From positions 360,899 to 418,152 of the forward strand of contig NW_003125889.1 of the NCBI RefSeq assembly GCF_000003605.2: a stretch of DNA of 57,254 bases, in the 5' to 3' direction. The stretch comes from Saccoglossus kowalevskii (taxonomy: Eukaryota > Hemichordata > Enteropneusta > Harrimaniidae). A program made the translations under genes and the position numbers. The notes beneath the pieces are model-generated. The model was given only the letters and a program-made list of their open reading frames with translations, searched no databases and had not been told where the DNA came from. Positions 21,661 to 33,639 of the stretch are shown here, piece after piece (the stretch's first letter is position 1; each line of letters begins with the position of its first letter).

Positions 21661-24600
21661 GCACAGAAAGCAGCGGTTTAAAGAAAACGAAATATCAATT
21701 TTTTTTTTCTTTTCAGAACAACTTTCAGGAATTATTAGTCTATGAGTAATTCTAGAAAAACTGAAGGAAAATATCTAAAAAATGATTGGACATTTGAGGA
21801 TGCTTTGTAATTGTACACATCTACATTGTACACCATCATTTCCTTCTTGTTATCACATTGCATGCTGGGTACATTTTATGCATCAACGGAAATTAAAATT
21901 ACAATGGAATGCAAAACACAGAATATAAGCAATGGAGTTTCAGTTCTTCAACTTCACAGAGAAACCAAGGACATTGATGCCAACTGAGTTTACCTTGGTT
22001 CATTTTGATACTCCATATAATATTCCTACATGCTTGGGTAATTTTATAAATTTTGTCCTTCTCCATTCAAATTTCATGTCCTAGTGTATAAATGTATGAT
22101 ACAGTTTCAGAAATTTACCAGTTACCTTTTCCAGAATAAAAATAAGTGGATATATATATCAGATAGTGAGCTGATATGTATCAGACAGACCGCCTGCTGT
22201 AGCGTGAATAATCGGTTTGTAGACAGATAGCTGTAATAATAGCTACCGTCAATGTTATATCAAGTATTGACAAGTACGTGCCCATGGGTGTTTTTTTGTT
22301 GACTTGAGTTTTCATCAACAAAAAATGCTTGAATCAACTGCACATATTGTTAAGGGGAGCAGCACAAACTATTAGACAGCTTACAGAATTGGGCCTATAT
22401 CACTAGTGTAACATCAAGTTCAATGTCATATTTAACCATTTCATCAGCAACATATACAGGATGTAGTATCTTTTCGCTTCCATGTGTACATCAAACAGAA
22501 CATGTACAGTATCGGCCTTCAAATTATAGGTCATATAGTTTTATTGTCAGGGAATTGTTGTTAGGCTAACCTTTGGAAAACACTGCCTGCCCTCATCTAT
22601 AGAGCCAGCATGTGTCCCGGAGGGCATTCTTTGCATTTCTGTTTACACTCGCCGAACCGCCATGGTGTGCACCAACAAAGGAGACATTTTTTCACTCATT
22701 CCAACTAATCTTGCCTCTAGCGAGTTTCCTGTCACTTTTGTTGAGAGAAGCGCATTGTGGCTCTACACAACATGTTTCTTTGCAACAGAAACTTCAAGTG
22801 CTTTTGAAATATATCCATATTGTATTTTCAATTAGTACCGGTAATGTACATGTTCAAGATCTCAGTAAAATTAGTAAATCTTTTCCAAATTTCTAAGGAC
22901 GGGACCAAGCAATATGCAAACTGGTTGTAGTGGTAGGTGTAAGTGGGGTGGCCGTCCAGAAGTGGCTTTTTCACTTGATTTACTTCAAAAGCACATACAT
23001 GTAGGTTAGGTTCTCATATTCTGCCAAAGTAGATTGCTTACCCCCCCCCCCCCAATGGTTAAAATGTACAAACATAATTTTTGAACTAAGTTGTCATAAA
23101 ATCATGCAAAAAGTGTATCAAAACATGTCTATACAGTCAGTGCTCATGTCAGAACTCACATATGTACATGTTGTATGCTCGATTGTCAGATTTAGAAGAC
23201 TTGTTTTAAATCCAACCATTTTACTGACAAGACAATGCTTATTCCTACCCCACCACCATAACAACTCACTTTGGAAATTGGCGTCAGCGTTAATTTACCA
23301 AGTAATTTGGCATTCACAAAGTTCCTTAAAAGTTAATAAATTAGGCGGCCACTTGATAATGTAGACAATAGTGCTGACCCACAATTTTTCGGTTGACCAA
23401 ATATTTCTATCTTGTATGTGCTTTTCCGTTTATTTATGTCTTGACTCATACCAATCAACAACTAATTTGCATTCAATATTGATGCATCTGGTCAGAGAGC
23501 TCAGCAAAACGACTCTTTTCGATAAGATGTGAACATGCTACTGTTGATTCAAATTGTAAACAATAACTTCAAATGACAACTGTTTTTATGCATAATGAAG
23601 GCTAGGTCAAATTTCATGTTTACTTAACAGTTGGGCAACACTAGAAATCAGAGTGGCGCCACTGTGACATAAGAGTTTATTTGCTTAGCTCTTTCACAGT
23701 CTATAGTTTTACATAAATAAATTATAAAATTTATTGTCAGGGCAATGTACTTTTCTTGTTGATGAACTGCTAAAGAACAACAATAGTAAATCACATATAT
23801 GCATATTTCAGAAATAATGATTTGGGATTCATTTAAACTAAATTAAAAATAATACGATTGTTTACATAAATAACCCACAACTAAAATAATCTGGTTTAGT
23901 TCAGAATCACAAGACTAGTTTTGACCCGAGCATTGCCCTAAACGCAAAGATAACATGCGTATAAGAAACGCCATCTAACGATGCCATGACATGAATGACA
24001 TCAACTCGCAATTGACTGAAACCGATAAGCAGTAGCCGAAATAATAATAGATGCAACAGTAACTGGATTGTTGATTTCATTTTGTGTTTTTAACTTAATG
24101 GCATGGGGACGAATATGTTCAAAACACAAATTTTACAGCATTGTATTAGCTACATCACTAGATAAGTTGTAAATCAGACCTTGCACCTTTGCTGAACCAA
24201 TACAGCTGTAGCTAAGGTGTCCTTAAACACCAATCACAGCAGGTAGAGCCTGATATACATTAAATACATTATCTGATATATACATTTAATTATTTAATGA
24301 GCAAATGATAGAACAATACATACATGTACGATAGACATTTTTTTAATTAACGTTATTCCTGAGTATCACCATGAGGCAATCCACACTGATAAAGATATTA
24401 TGTTATTTTAAGATATTTTAGTGTGCTGTCCATTCTACATTTCATCCACTACTATGCCATCAATTACATTATAATAAAATCATTTTATTTATTGTAAATT
24501 ATTGACTTGTAATTCTATAATGGTATGAGTTTAATACCATAATTGGTTTTCATAATAAAAATTAATGACAATTATTGCACAAAATACCATTCATCGTAAT

Positions 24601-24950
24601 TTTTTTACCAATTTTCAATAAATTCTTAATTTGTTCTCTGAAACATCCCTAGCATTTGTAATTATTTCTATTATTTTTGTAAATTTTGTTTATAAACCCA
24701 AAAATGTAATATAAATCAAATATACAGCAAAGCAGAATCATTTTCCTAAGCTTTCTATGAGTGTCACTCAGTACAAATACAATTGAATTATATATAAATT
24801 CAGCTGAAACCTGGACAGTAGCCATGGTAACAAATGTAATAATGCCTAAAGGTATGGAGATAGTAGCAGCTCAATACATACTACACATGTGCCGATTTGA
24901 TCGCTATACTGCCTTATGCATTCATTGGAGTATTTCCCTGATAACTGTTA
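21661..24950. other. Intron, low information
   Basis: AT-rich. Contains a C13 run at 23041-23053 and, on the minus strand at about 22660, ACCATGGCGG in a short CpG-containing patch (YY1/TSS-like word), without further support. No exon called. Confidence 0.35.
23041..23053. repeat. C13 mononucleotide run
   Basis: Thirteen consecutive C in AT-rich DNA. Confidence 0.95.
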
Positions 24951-24955
24951 TGTTA

Positions 24956-25167
24956 TACTGTAGAATACTTTATTTTTACTTGGAATTTATTTTCGCTAAT
25001 TTCGCTGAAGGAATGATTCAGTGGAAATAAAATCAAGCGAATATACCTTTTTTCCTATATTTCACATTCAACTCATCAAAAATCAGTGAAAATAAGTTCC
25101 ATACAATACACCCAAAAAGGAATTTCAGCGAAAATTAATTCCAGCTAAAATAAAGTATTTTACAGTA
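24956..25167 (+). mobile_element. Main-family MITE (copy 5, full length)
   Basis: Starts TACTGTAGAATACTTTATTT, ends AAATAAAGTATTTTACAGTA; about 212 bp with the best preserved set of internal TTTCGCTGAAGGAATGATTC and AATTAATTCCAGC blocks. Confidence 0.9.
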
Positions 25168-25742
25168 CATCGTTAAACTGCTTATAGTAATAATTTAACA
25201 GTCAAAAATGTCAATAGAAAGATTGTGACATATCGCCAGACAACAGTCTAAGATTCAAAAAACCATCTTCAGTTTTTAGGAGGTGCATGTCTTAATCATA
25301 ATGACATCATCTGCACTCCCGATTAGCTCAGATGAATTACCAAAATATGAAAATGTTAAATTCACTAATCCATGTACTTATAACACATGTCTAGTACAAG
25401 TTTCAGGAAATGCTGACATTTGTAACATGAGGGTGGACCAAATAAGGGGTTGAGCATTAAAAAATCAGAGGAGGCAGGTAGAGCTACATACTTTACATAA
25501 GTTATTTCATTTCCTTGTACCTAAAAATACAGTTTTGAGCTACATTTTTTTTATGATGACCATGCTGTCATTTTTTCTCTTTTTGTCTTTTTTTTCCCCC
25601 TCAAATTCCACCCCAATACTTTCTAATGGTCTAACCCTAGATGTAATGCTAGTGAAACCTGAAATAAATTATTCAAATTTGTGTTTCTAAATATTTCTTT
25701 GCACAAAAATAAAATAATTAACATCAAAAAAGTAGACATTAC

Positions 25743-25867
25743 CTTGCTGCGCCTTGGGTAGGATTGTCCTCTCTGACCTTTCCAATTTCCGGTGAAGTTT
25801 TACTCCATAAGTTGGATCCATTGCTAGCCATGGTGGCAGAGAATACATTTCATTCACAGCTCTTAAG
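25743..25867 (-). CDS. Internal exon of the unknown gene
   Basis: Acceptor gattgcctgtcag and donor CAAG|GTAATG. Forty-one open codons, including AVNEMYSLPPWLAMDPTYG and a basic KLHRKLERSERTILPK stretch, with one leading and one trailing base. It joins in frame to 20792-20926. The LPPWL-x-DP turn and the following charged helix look like part of a folded domain, but I do not recognise the family. Upstream exons (needing to leave two bases) were not found with confidence; candidates lie at 44-48 kb. Confidence 0.65.
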
Positions 25868-26639
25868 CTGACAGGCAATCACACTACTGTATGCGTACAA
25901 CATCTGTGGAGGTAGCCCTGTCAAGAAATAACACATATGATGTTATGATAGGTTTTACCAAGCTCTATTATCACCAAGAGTTGACTTTTAATGAGTTCAA
26001 CTACAAAAGTACTGAGATAATACTCTGTAGAAGAAAAGGATTGCTACTGGATGCACAAATACAAAAAGTTAGGTGTGAACAATTCTGGTGTGTAAATGAT
26101 AGCTATCAATAGCTAAGGAGAAAACATACCAAAGTATGTCGGCTTTCAACCATGCATGCATAAAAGGGGTCTGCCACCCCTATTGTAATGTAAATGGTAT
26201 ACTCCATGACTGTAATGAGCTGGAAAGCATGGATGTCAAACTAATCATCAAATGAAAAACTAAATTTACTTCACAGTATCCACGGTATAAGTTTTAAAAA
26301 GCTAGGGAGGTCATTTTAGGGTTACACATATTCAGTAGAAACAGGAAATTATAACAGGAAGTGATTAATTCAAGTCTGGAAATTTGACATTGGGCTATCA
26401 AGACATTTGAATGAGCAATTGTGTATTCTTATATTTTGCAAATTTACACATACAGTGAAATAAAACATTCAAATTAAATACAAAAAAAAACAAGAGTCAA
26501 TTAAAACGTGAGCAGGATAAAAACGTCCAAAGACAGAACACATTATGCATGACTTACAGAATACCATATTTGTTTTATTAGTTGTGCAATTCAAGCATCC
26601 ATAAACCAATAATGCATTTATTGCAAACAGAATCATTAA

Positions 26640-27302
26640 AATATGACTTATTTTGATCATACACACATCTTGATCTTTTACATAAACACATGCATTAATA
26701 AATATATTGAGTATGATATGACCATATTTTCTATACATTAGAAATGTAAATATTATTCAAATAAGATTAGAGTTTGTGATTTTTAGTCTCTTAGTAACAT
26801 CATGGAGGTAAAAAAAGACCTCCATGGTAGCATACAGTATGTAGATATTAATTCTCTACTTTACTGTATTTGCTCTATTAAAAATGTATCTCCAATGAAA
26901 GAGCACATAATATGAATATACAAAAAATTTGTTGTATATTTAGTTATTAAAAATATTACTTATTTTGACCCTAGAAACATGTCTGTAATTTACATAAGTG
27001 TATTAATAAAACAAATAAGCTAATTCAAATTTTAATAATTTGAAACTCATATTCGTTAAATTTTACGGGGAAAAATAAAAAATTGTAAGGAAAAAAAAAT
27101 CAAAGGGGTTCATTTACTTGTTTGCAGAGGTCATATTTATTCTATTAAAAATGCATCTCTTGTACAATCAAACATAAAAATTACATTCATTGTATACGAC
27201 TTGACCACAGACACACCTTTGTTATTTTACATAAACAAATAGAGCAAATACAGTAGAACTTATTTACATAAGCACATGCACTAATAGAGAAAATACAGTA
27301 CA
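26640..27302. repeat. Dispersed A/T-rich repeat, several partial copies
   Basis: The words ACTTATTTTGACC, ACATAAGCACATGCACTAATAG, AGAGCAAATACAGTA and ATGTATCTCCAATGAAAGAGC recur here three times in varied order. They recur as single copies at 11965-12116, 13690-13750, 15935-16020 (inverted), 51684-51760 and 55800-55850. No coding capacity. Probably a MITE-type element with GCGCATCTCCAATAG-like segments, related to the one at 44977-45160. Confidence 0.5.
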
Positions 27303-28380
27303 CATAAATCCTTAGTTGATGTGACTGCTCTCAACTGTTATACATGTACAGGTATTACAAAAAATGAAAAAGTAAAAATTCAAAAAAAAAAATTTAATCT
27401 TAGTTTGTTGATGGCTATTTCATTTTTCTTGACCTGGGCAGTAATTGTTGCATACATAGCTAACTGGTAACCCTACACATACACAGGGTATGCATCAAAA
27501 TACAGTGTTAACTTGCTGTTGAAATCTTGGTGAACACAATGCCTTGGTAACGACAGACATGATTTAATAGCTTGCAGTCAAGGGAATTGTTCTTGTCTAC
27601 AGCTCAGCACTAAAACTCTCATGATGACATGCATGTGAACAAGAACTCAGCGTTAAACAACAACACCATGTCATCAACTCTTATAAATAGCAGGCAAAAA
27701 TTACTCAGCTATTACTCATGTCAAGTTGCCTACAAATGTTGATAACAATGACACCAGTGACCAGTGAATCGTGACATCAGACCACCAATAAGCAGGGCTC
27801 AGGCCATCAGCTATTTATTGCTATCAAGGCAATTGCCTCATTGCCCTACCTGACTGCCATGAGCGATGCTCTTAAATATTTACTACACAGTAATTCAATG
27901 AGACCAAGGCATTTTCAAGGCAAAACATTTTGAAAATGCTTTGGTCTCACAAATGTGAAGTTCAAGCCCATAAAAAGGAATGCCTACATTGTAATGCAGT
28001 CTGCTATGGTAGACACATACCCAAAGCTTCACATACATAAACCCAGAAAAATTATGACATTGACTGTACAAGTAATAATGTACTCAGTAACTGCTGTCAT
28101 GTTCAGGTGTGAGTTACCCTGCAGGCATCACAGACAATTACGCTCTAACTGACTGGCCTGAATTGCCAGTTAAAAAACCACCTACATGTACCACCTAAGG
28201 CATAGTGTTGACATTGACGGATGGGCACCACCAATTTATGACCAAACATCATGCGTTTATAACTGAAAATTCATCATTATTGACAAGACTACAAAAACTG
28301 AAAAGCTATTTCACAAGTTGTTCATCAATTACATAGTGGTGATAGTGGTAGTGGTGATAGTGGTGAGTTATTGGAAATCA

Positions 28381-28393
28381 GGGGGGGGGGGGG
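28381..28393. repeat. G13 mononucleotide run
   Basis: Thirteen consecutive G, preceded by a GGTGATAGTGGTAGTGGTGA-type simple repeat at 28336-28365. Confidence 0.95.
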
Positions 28394-28429
28394 TACCTAG
28401 GCTGTGAATATTTGTTTACTACTACCAAC

Positions 28430-28640
28430 AAGAAGTTGAAAATATCACTTTTTACCAAAATGACAAAAAATATTCTTTAAAATTAGAAAATTTAAGATGT
28501 CATCACAAAATGAACAAATCTTAGAGAGGTGTGCCCAAGGTACAAATACACCAACTATAAGCAATAAAAATTGTAGTTTTCAAGAAGATGTCAAAAAAGT
28601 TGACATGGACCAATGACGGGCAATCACGAATACGTATGAT
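28430..28640 (+). repeat. Dispersed repeat ending in GATAAGCTCC (copy 1)
   Basis: Shares AATATCACTTTTTACCAAAA, AAATGAACAAATCTTAGAGA, TTGTAGTTTTCAAGAAGA and a terminal GATAAGCTCC with 53690-54100, where the unit is present twice in tandem. Short CpG-bearing tails (GACGGACACCGACAGAC at 54034) are typical of non-autonomous repeats of marine invertebrates. Confidence 0.65.
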
Positions 28641-29018
28641 AAGCTCCGCTCGACAAAGTCAACATGGGAACCAAAAAGGGCATAGATATGGCAGCCATAG
28701 AATCATGTGTACTATGGTGTTGACTATACAATGTTTAGGTTGGCCACATATTTCTGTCATGTGTGCACTCTTTTATTTATTTATGTCTGATGGAACAGAG
28801 CACCAACAGCTGACATCTCTTGGTCATATTAAATGTCATTAAACCAACATGATTAAATGAAGCATACAGCTATGAATAACAACCTAAACTGCTTTAAAGT
28901 TCAACACATTGTGAGCACCTACTTTGAAATAATAAATATAGTTGACAGTGGCAATCAAGTGCAGTTTAGGGTTTCTTGTAATTACCCCGGTACAAACCTG
29001 TAAATGATGATGTTTAAG

Positions 29019-29110
29019 CCACATTTCGTGTTCACATTTGTTTTTATACTGTAGTGGGTGTTATGTAAAAGTTGACCCAGTGCTGATGCTGACCTTTCAA
29101 AGTGAGTTTA
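29019..29110 (+). repeat. Repeat copy related to 13168-13260
   Basis: The two stretches align from GTGTTCACAT through TGTTTTTAT, TGTTATGTAA.AGTT and CAGT.CTGAT to GAGTTTA, with scattered differences. The flanks do not match. Confidence 0.5.
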
Positions 29111-29465
29111 ATCTTCATCCTTCAGTGAAGTATAATCACACCTCTTATTTTGGCCTAAAGGGACACCAAAAACAAATGCTAACGATGATGTACTGTTTGT
29201 CATTTAACGCAGAAAATTATTCCCAGACACGTTTATTTGCTGGCTGTCAGTTAATTTTTACTCATTCTCCATCTTTTTATTTTGGCCATCAAACCGACTT
29301 CCAAATTTATGTGGTGGATAAGTTTATATCGCAAAACTAGGCGTTGGGGTGTTCTTTTCGTCACATAAAGCGAACTGATTAAACATGCGGAATTGTTATT
29401 GAAACGGACATCGATTGCGTTGTGTTTTCTTGAGTTGAACAGACATGAGGTATAATTCAAACTTG

Positions 29466-29471
29466 TTTATT
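29466..29471 (-). terminator. Poly(A) signal of the cysteine-rich protein gene
   Basis: AATAAA on the minus strand, about 130 nt after the stop codon at 29602. Confidence 0.4.
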
Positions 29472-29601
29472 TGTACTCAACATGAACATCAATACGTTGT
29501 GCAGCAAATACTTCTGGGTATAAATATAGATCGCTAAATAATAGCTTCATGAGGAGTTGACATCGTAGAGAGCATAGAAAGGAGGGTGTGCATAACGAGC
29601 A

Positions 29602-29744
29602 TCAAGTTGCGAAGCTACCATAGAAGGAATTACAGCGACGGCCTGAATCGAACTTCTCACAACAGCGCTTTGCCTGGTTAATGTAGTTGTCAACGTTAGA
29701 GCGGCATTTGTCTTGGTGACAGCTCAAAGCAAATGTATTCGTCT
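29602..29744 (-). CDS. Last exon of a small cysteine-rich secreted-type protein
   Basis: Acceptor ttattgtatcccag preceded by a T-rich tract; 46 codons then TGA. The protein segment has five cysteines spaced C-x4-C-x13-CC-x8-C (SCHQDKC, AKRCCEKFDSGRRC), with a likely helix VDNYINQAK between, and ends FYGSFAT. CpG and GC content are clearly above the flanks and third positions are C/G-rich, as in real coding sequence. It starts with two bases that complete a codon with exon 30396-30469 if the latter uses a GC donor. An alternative acceptor 15 nt further up (tcttttatttag) would add one more Cys (YCIPE) in the same frame. I recognise no family; the many cysteines suggest an extracellular, disulfide-bonded protein. 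Confidence 0.65.
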
Positions 29745-30395
29745 CTGGGATACAATAAACTAAATAAAAGATATTGATGAAAGCAGCAAAAGTTTCAGAG
29801 AAGCAAACTTCTAAACGTAAAGTTCAGACAAGATAACAGGGCATGCTATGTCAACTACTAAACCACTAATGACATATCACACATCCAAAGAGTCGAGACA
29901 CCTTTTATTCGATGCCATCAAAGCGTGACACACTCCGCATAATACACTTTATATGCCTCAATAAAAACAAAGTAACATACTGAATAAAAAGGAAATAGGA
30001 ATAAATAAAAGGATCGATCAAAGAGCACAAATTTAACATTTCAGTGACGTGATGAACTCAGAAAGCGAAAACAGCTGCTAAGACTTTTCGATGTTCTAAA
30101 TTATTAAGCGCTGAGTAAATCACACGATTTTAATGGACAATAGATTGCATGACACAACACAGTATCCATTAACATTCATGGCATTCAATGTTTTATACTG
30201 AACTATTTTTATTCTATTTTATTTGTTACTCAGATCAAAAGGCAAAGATGTCAAAGCAGTTTTTATGAGGATAACCAATCATCCAGTTATCTGATACATG
30301 TAATTAGAACGCACTGAACAAAAGAACAGTACATATAATCAATCATTTTTATGATATCAACCCTATTAGATACAATAATATCTACCCAAACTTGC
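29745..30395. other. Intron of the cysteine-rich protein gene
   Basis: AT-rich; contains no convincing additional exon. Confidence 0.4.
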
Positions 30396-30469
30396 CAAAT
30401 GTTTGGTAGTCGGGGAAAGCATATTTGAACTGTTCAGTGAGCTGTTTGTTGCAGGGGTGCAAGATACTC
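30396..30469 (-). CDS. Middle exon of the cysteine-rich protein, probable GC donor
   Basis: Acceptor cattatacatgcag. In the frame with C/G-rich third positions it reads ILHPCNKQLTEQFKYAFPD then YQTF. The only phase-compatible 5' splice site to exon 29602-29744 is G|GCAAGT at 30395, the consensus of rare GC-AG introns; the nearby GT (GG|GTAGAT) gives the wrong frame. It begins with one base, which matches exon 30907-30990 leaving two. Confidence 0.55.
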
Positions 30470-30906
30470 CTGCATGTATAATGTCTGTTCCATATGATAT
30501 AACCGATTGGATATTTTTGTATCACTCTCCAATGAGTTATTAATGGTCTGACTGGTCAATGAATTCAATTCAAAATTGTGAAGTCATCGCCAAAGATACC
30601 AAAACACAACCCATTTGACGACTTGGCAACACTTTTTTAAATAACTGGTTGGAATATGGCCAATATTAATGTATTATCATACATGTATATCAGTAATTTA
30701 AAACTTTCACCAATGTTAATTCATACACAGACTTAATGTATCTAATTCTCCCAAACTCATCCCGGCAGTCTATGGGACTAATGTTCCATTACATATATAG
30801 CCAAAATGGCTGATAGAATGACTTCTAAAGTTTGTAAAATGTTACTAATGAGCCCCTAACACTGTCAATACAACCATTTCCCCCAACAAGTCAGCAAATT
30901 GCTTAC

Positions 30907-30990
30907 CAGTGGCAATAAATTGTCTTAAAATTGTTGACACCCTCAACATTGGGCGAGCAATTCTTTGACAAGCTCACAGAGTTTATGATT
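30907..30990 (-). CDS. Upstream coding exon of the cysteine-rich protein
   Basis: Acceptor ttttcgtcataactatatcag and strong donor CACTG|GTAAGC. Twenty-seven open codons, IINSVSLSKNCSPNVEGVNN then FKTIYCH, with one leading and two trailing bases. It contributes two cysteines and a possible N-glycosylation site (NCS, at the Asn before the first Cys). It joins in frame to 30396-30469. The start codon and signal peptide must lie in an exon between 30990 and 31775 that I could not settle. Confidence 0.5.
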
Positions 30991-31775
30991 CTGATATAGT
31001 TATGACGAAAAAAAGTGCATAGGATAAATAGAATCTCCAATGACAGAGCGTGTGATAACTAGTGTAGTAATTTTAATATTAAATTACTACATGTGTAGTA
31101 GATCCTCTATAATTTCAAGATGTATCGTATTAACTCTATTAGAAGTGCAGGAGTTGGGTGTGCTTCAAATAGCACTAAAACAATCTGTGACAATTCTCTA
31201 TTGGTGATGAAATTGTAATAAAGCAAACAAGGTACAATGTATGTGTCAATATTGAAATCAGTATACAAATGTAATTAGAATTGCAATGAAAACTGAAATA
31301 TGAATATAATTAAGGGACACAGAAAATCAGTTTATATTAGAAAGTTACTCCACTACACATTTAAGCAGACACTTCTCAATAAAATTACAAATGATCAAAT
31401 AAAAAGCGTCTGACTTTCTCCATACAAATAAGTATACATGTTTCTCTACACGTACACAAAGCATTTTACGATGTTTAGGCTGAGCATTTACGTAATTACT
31501 ACTAAGTTTTGAAAAGACCATTCAGGCATGGATAACTAAAAGCTTCAATAAAGCGTACATACACGTAATCTAACAAGGTTAACATCTTTAGTGCACAATG
31601 ATGCAAATATCATAGCACAATTGTCTGAATGAACAAGCCGATAAAATGGAAACATCGCTCACTCTCTTTTGTTCTGTTTTCCCTCCAACAAAAATCCTCA
31701 ATGCACAATCCACATTTTAATGGTCGGAATATTACTACAAAGTAGAAATAAACTCAAGAAAGATGAAGGAATTAC

Positions 31776-31830
31776 CTGGTTAGCGGATTCTCATTTGAAG
31801 TTCACAGTGCGGAGCATGTAACAGGTTAAA
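31776..31830 (-). other. Non-coding first exon of the cysteine-rich protein gene
   Basis: A TATA box at 31859-31866 places the start near 31830. The transcript would run to an excellent donor CCAG|GTAATT at 31775/31774. The segment holds only a minimal uORF (MLRTVNFK, then stop), so translation starts in a later exon. Exon boundaries at the 5' side are inferred. Confidence 0.4.
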
Positions 31831-31858
31831 ATGCAACAATATGGCAGTTTGGTTTTGG

Positions 31859-31866
31859 ATTTATAG
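31859..31866 (-). promoter_or_regulatory. TATA box (CTATAAAT)
   Basis: CTATAAAT on the minus strand, about 30 nt before the inferred first exon of the cysteine-rich protein gene. TATA-driven promoters with a short 5' UTR exon are usual for strongly regulated secreted-protein genes. In AT-rich DNA the word alone is common; its position relative to the donor is the support. Confidence 0.4.
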
Positions 31867-32518
31867 TTCGACAACAAAGCGATGGCGATAAAATGACCCC
31901 CAAGGCAATAGGAACTCGGTTACGGCACAGTCCTAGTATAAACGAAAAAGGTCAACAAAAACTAAAAGGATACTGCTGAACCAGAAAGAAAGTGGAAATT
32001 TCATCCTCCGTTGGTTTAATAGTGAACAGTAAAACAGTGAGTAATGGTGGAAGCCTTGAAGGCACACACATAGGTAACACCCACTGTGTAAATGCAGTAT
32101 GTAAAAAATTAGCAGACCATAGTCAAATACATGTAGAAAACTATCTATGTACAAAATGTATGATTAGTAATTAATAATTGTCTCTATTTTGTACTCATTT
32201 GTCAATGATGTTCATAAAGTCAATATAAATATAACACATTTGTTATGCAGCCACATTAGCACAATAAAACTGAACAAATAGCTTATTTATTATAAATTTG
32301 TGAAATTAACAGACTTTCCAATTTGGCCAATAAATTTGGAAAACATTTTTTTATTCAAGTCTCATAAGGCAATAAATTCAGTTAGGGTACGATTATCAGA
32401 ACTACAGATTATATTTGGCAATGTCACATGAAATGAATTTTCATGAATTCTTTGAGTCAGGTATTACACATAGTGAAAGGTAATGAAAATGTCATTTTGG
32501 TTATACGATAATAGAGAA

Positions 32519-33125
32519 AATCACTGGTATCGGTATTATGGTTATACAAAAGGTCATTGTTACTATGGTTATACAAAATGTCATTGTTACTATGGTTATA
32601 CAAAATGTCATTGTTACTATGGTTATAGAGAAAGTCATTGTTACTATGGTTATACAGAAAGTCACTGTTACTATGGTTATACAAAATGTCATTGTTACTA
32701 TGGTTATGGAGAAAGTCACTGTTACTATGACTATACAAAAAGTCATTTACTCTGGTTATACAAAAAGTCACTGTTACTATGGTTATACAAAAAAACACTT
32801 ACTATGGTTACTGTAAAATACCTTATCTTCACTTGGGATTAATTTTCGCTGAAGGAATGATTAAGTGAAATTAAAATCCAGTGAATATAGCTTTTTTCCT
32901 ATATTTTATATTCAAACTTGTCAAACATCAGTGAAAATAAATTCCATACTAAACGCCCAAAAAGACTTTTCAGTGAAAATTAATTCCAGCTAAAATAAAG
33001 TATTTTAAAGTATACAAAAAGTCAGTGTTACTATGGTTTTACAAAAAAGTTACTCTGTTATGGTTATACAAAAAATCAATGTTACTATGGTTATACAGAA
33101 AGTCACTTTTATTTTGGTTATACAG
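32519..33125. repeat. 27-bp minisatellite split by a MITE
   Basis: Unit GGTTATACAAAATGTCATTG + TTACTAT, with about 11 copies at 32519-32808 and about 4 at 33012-33125. Units degrade at both ends. All frames are open in long stretches on both strands because 27 is a multiple of three, so the ORFs there are artefacts. Confidence 0.95.
32809..33011 (+). mobile_element. Main-family MITE inserted in the minisatellite (copy 6)
   Basis: Starts CTGTAAAATACCTTATCTTC just after GGTTA and ends AAGTATTTTAAAG before TATACAAAAAG. Removing the element and one TA restores an intact minisatellite unit, GGTTATACAAAAAG. The target duplication is therefore TA and the element itself begins with CTGTAAAATAC. Confidence 0.9.
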
Positions 33126-33378
33126 ACAGAAAGTTACTTTGACTTTTGGGACAATTATTACAAAATCAATCAAATTACCAACATTTATGGTTGTCAAATT
33201 CTAATAGAGTACAGTGTTTATTTGAGTACTTGTGTTTATCCAACCTGAAGTCTATTAACATTTTACAATATATTAAATTAAGCAAAATATCAAAACCAAT
33301 TATCATGAATGTAAATTATGTTGTTAAAAAACTACACTTAAATATCTGTCATGTCTAATACTTACTTCCATTTAACAC

Positions 33379-33446
33379 GTGTATAATGTGCCATGACTGC
33401 TACTGATTAGCATGTGTATAATGTGCCATGACTGCTACTGATTAGC
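33379..33446. repeat. 34-bp perfect direct duplication
   Basis: GTGTATAATGTGCCATGACT + GCTACTGATTAGCA occurs twice back to back; the second copy is followed by a G change. Confidence 0.9.
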
Positions 33447-33639
33447 ACGGGAACTATGTACATGGTTCAAAACATGTTTGATAACTATGCAAATTAATCT
33501 AATTGATTTGCAGATTTTTACTAAAAATAGTATGAAAATACTAACTCCATTTGAATCATGGTGTAGAAAATGGAAATCTGTATTAATATATGTAGTTTAT
33601 AAATAACATAATCACAATATTGCAACAAAGTCATTCATT

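Noticed and set aside
32457-32842. Several long ORFs on both strands
   Set aside because: All frames are open in the 27-bp minisatellite; not coding.
32519-33125. CRISPR-like array
   Set aside because: Units are contiguous without unique spacers; eukaryotic minisatellite.
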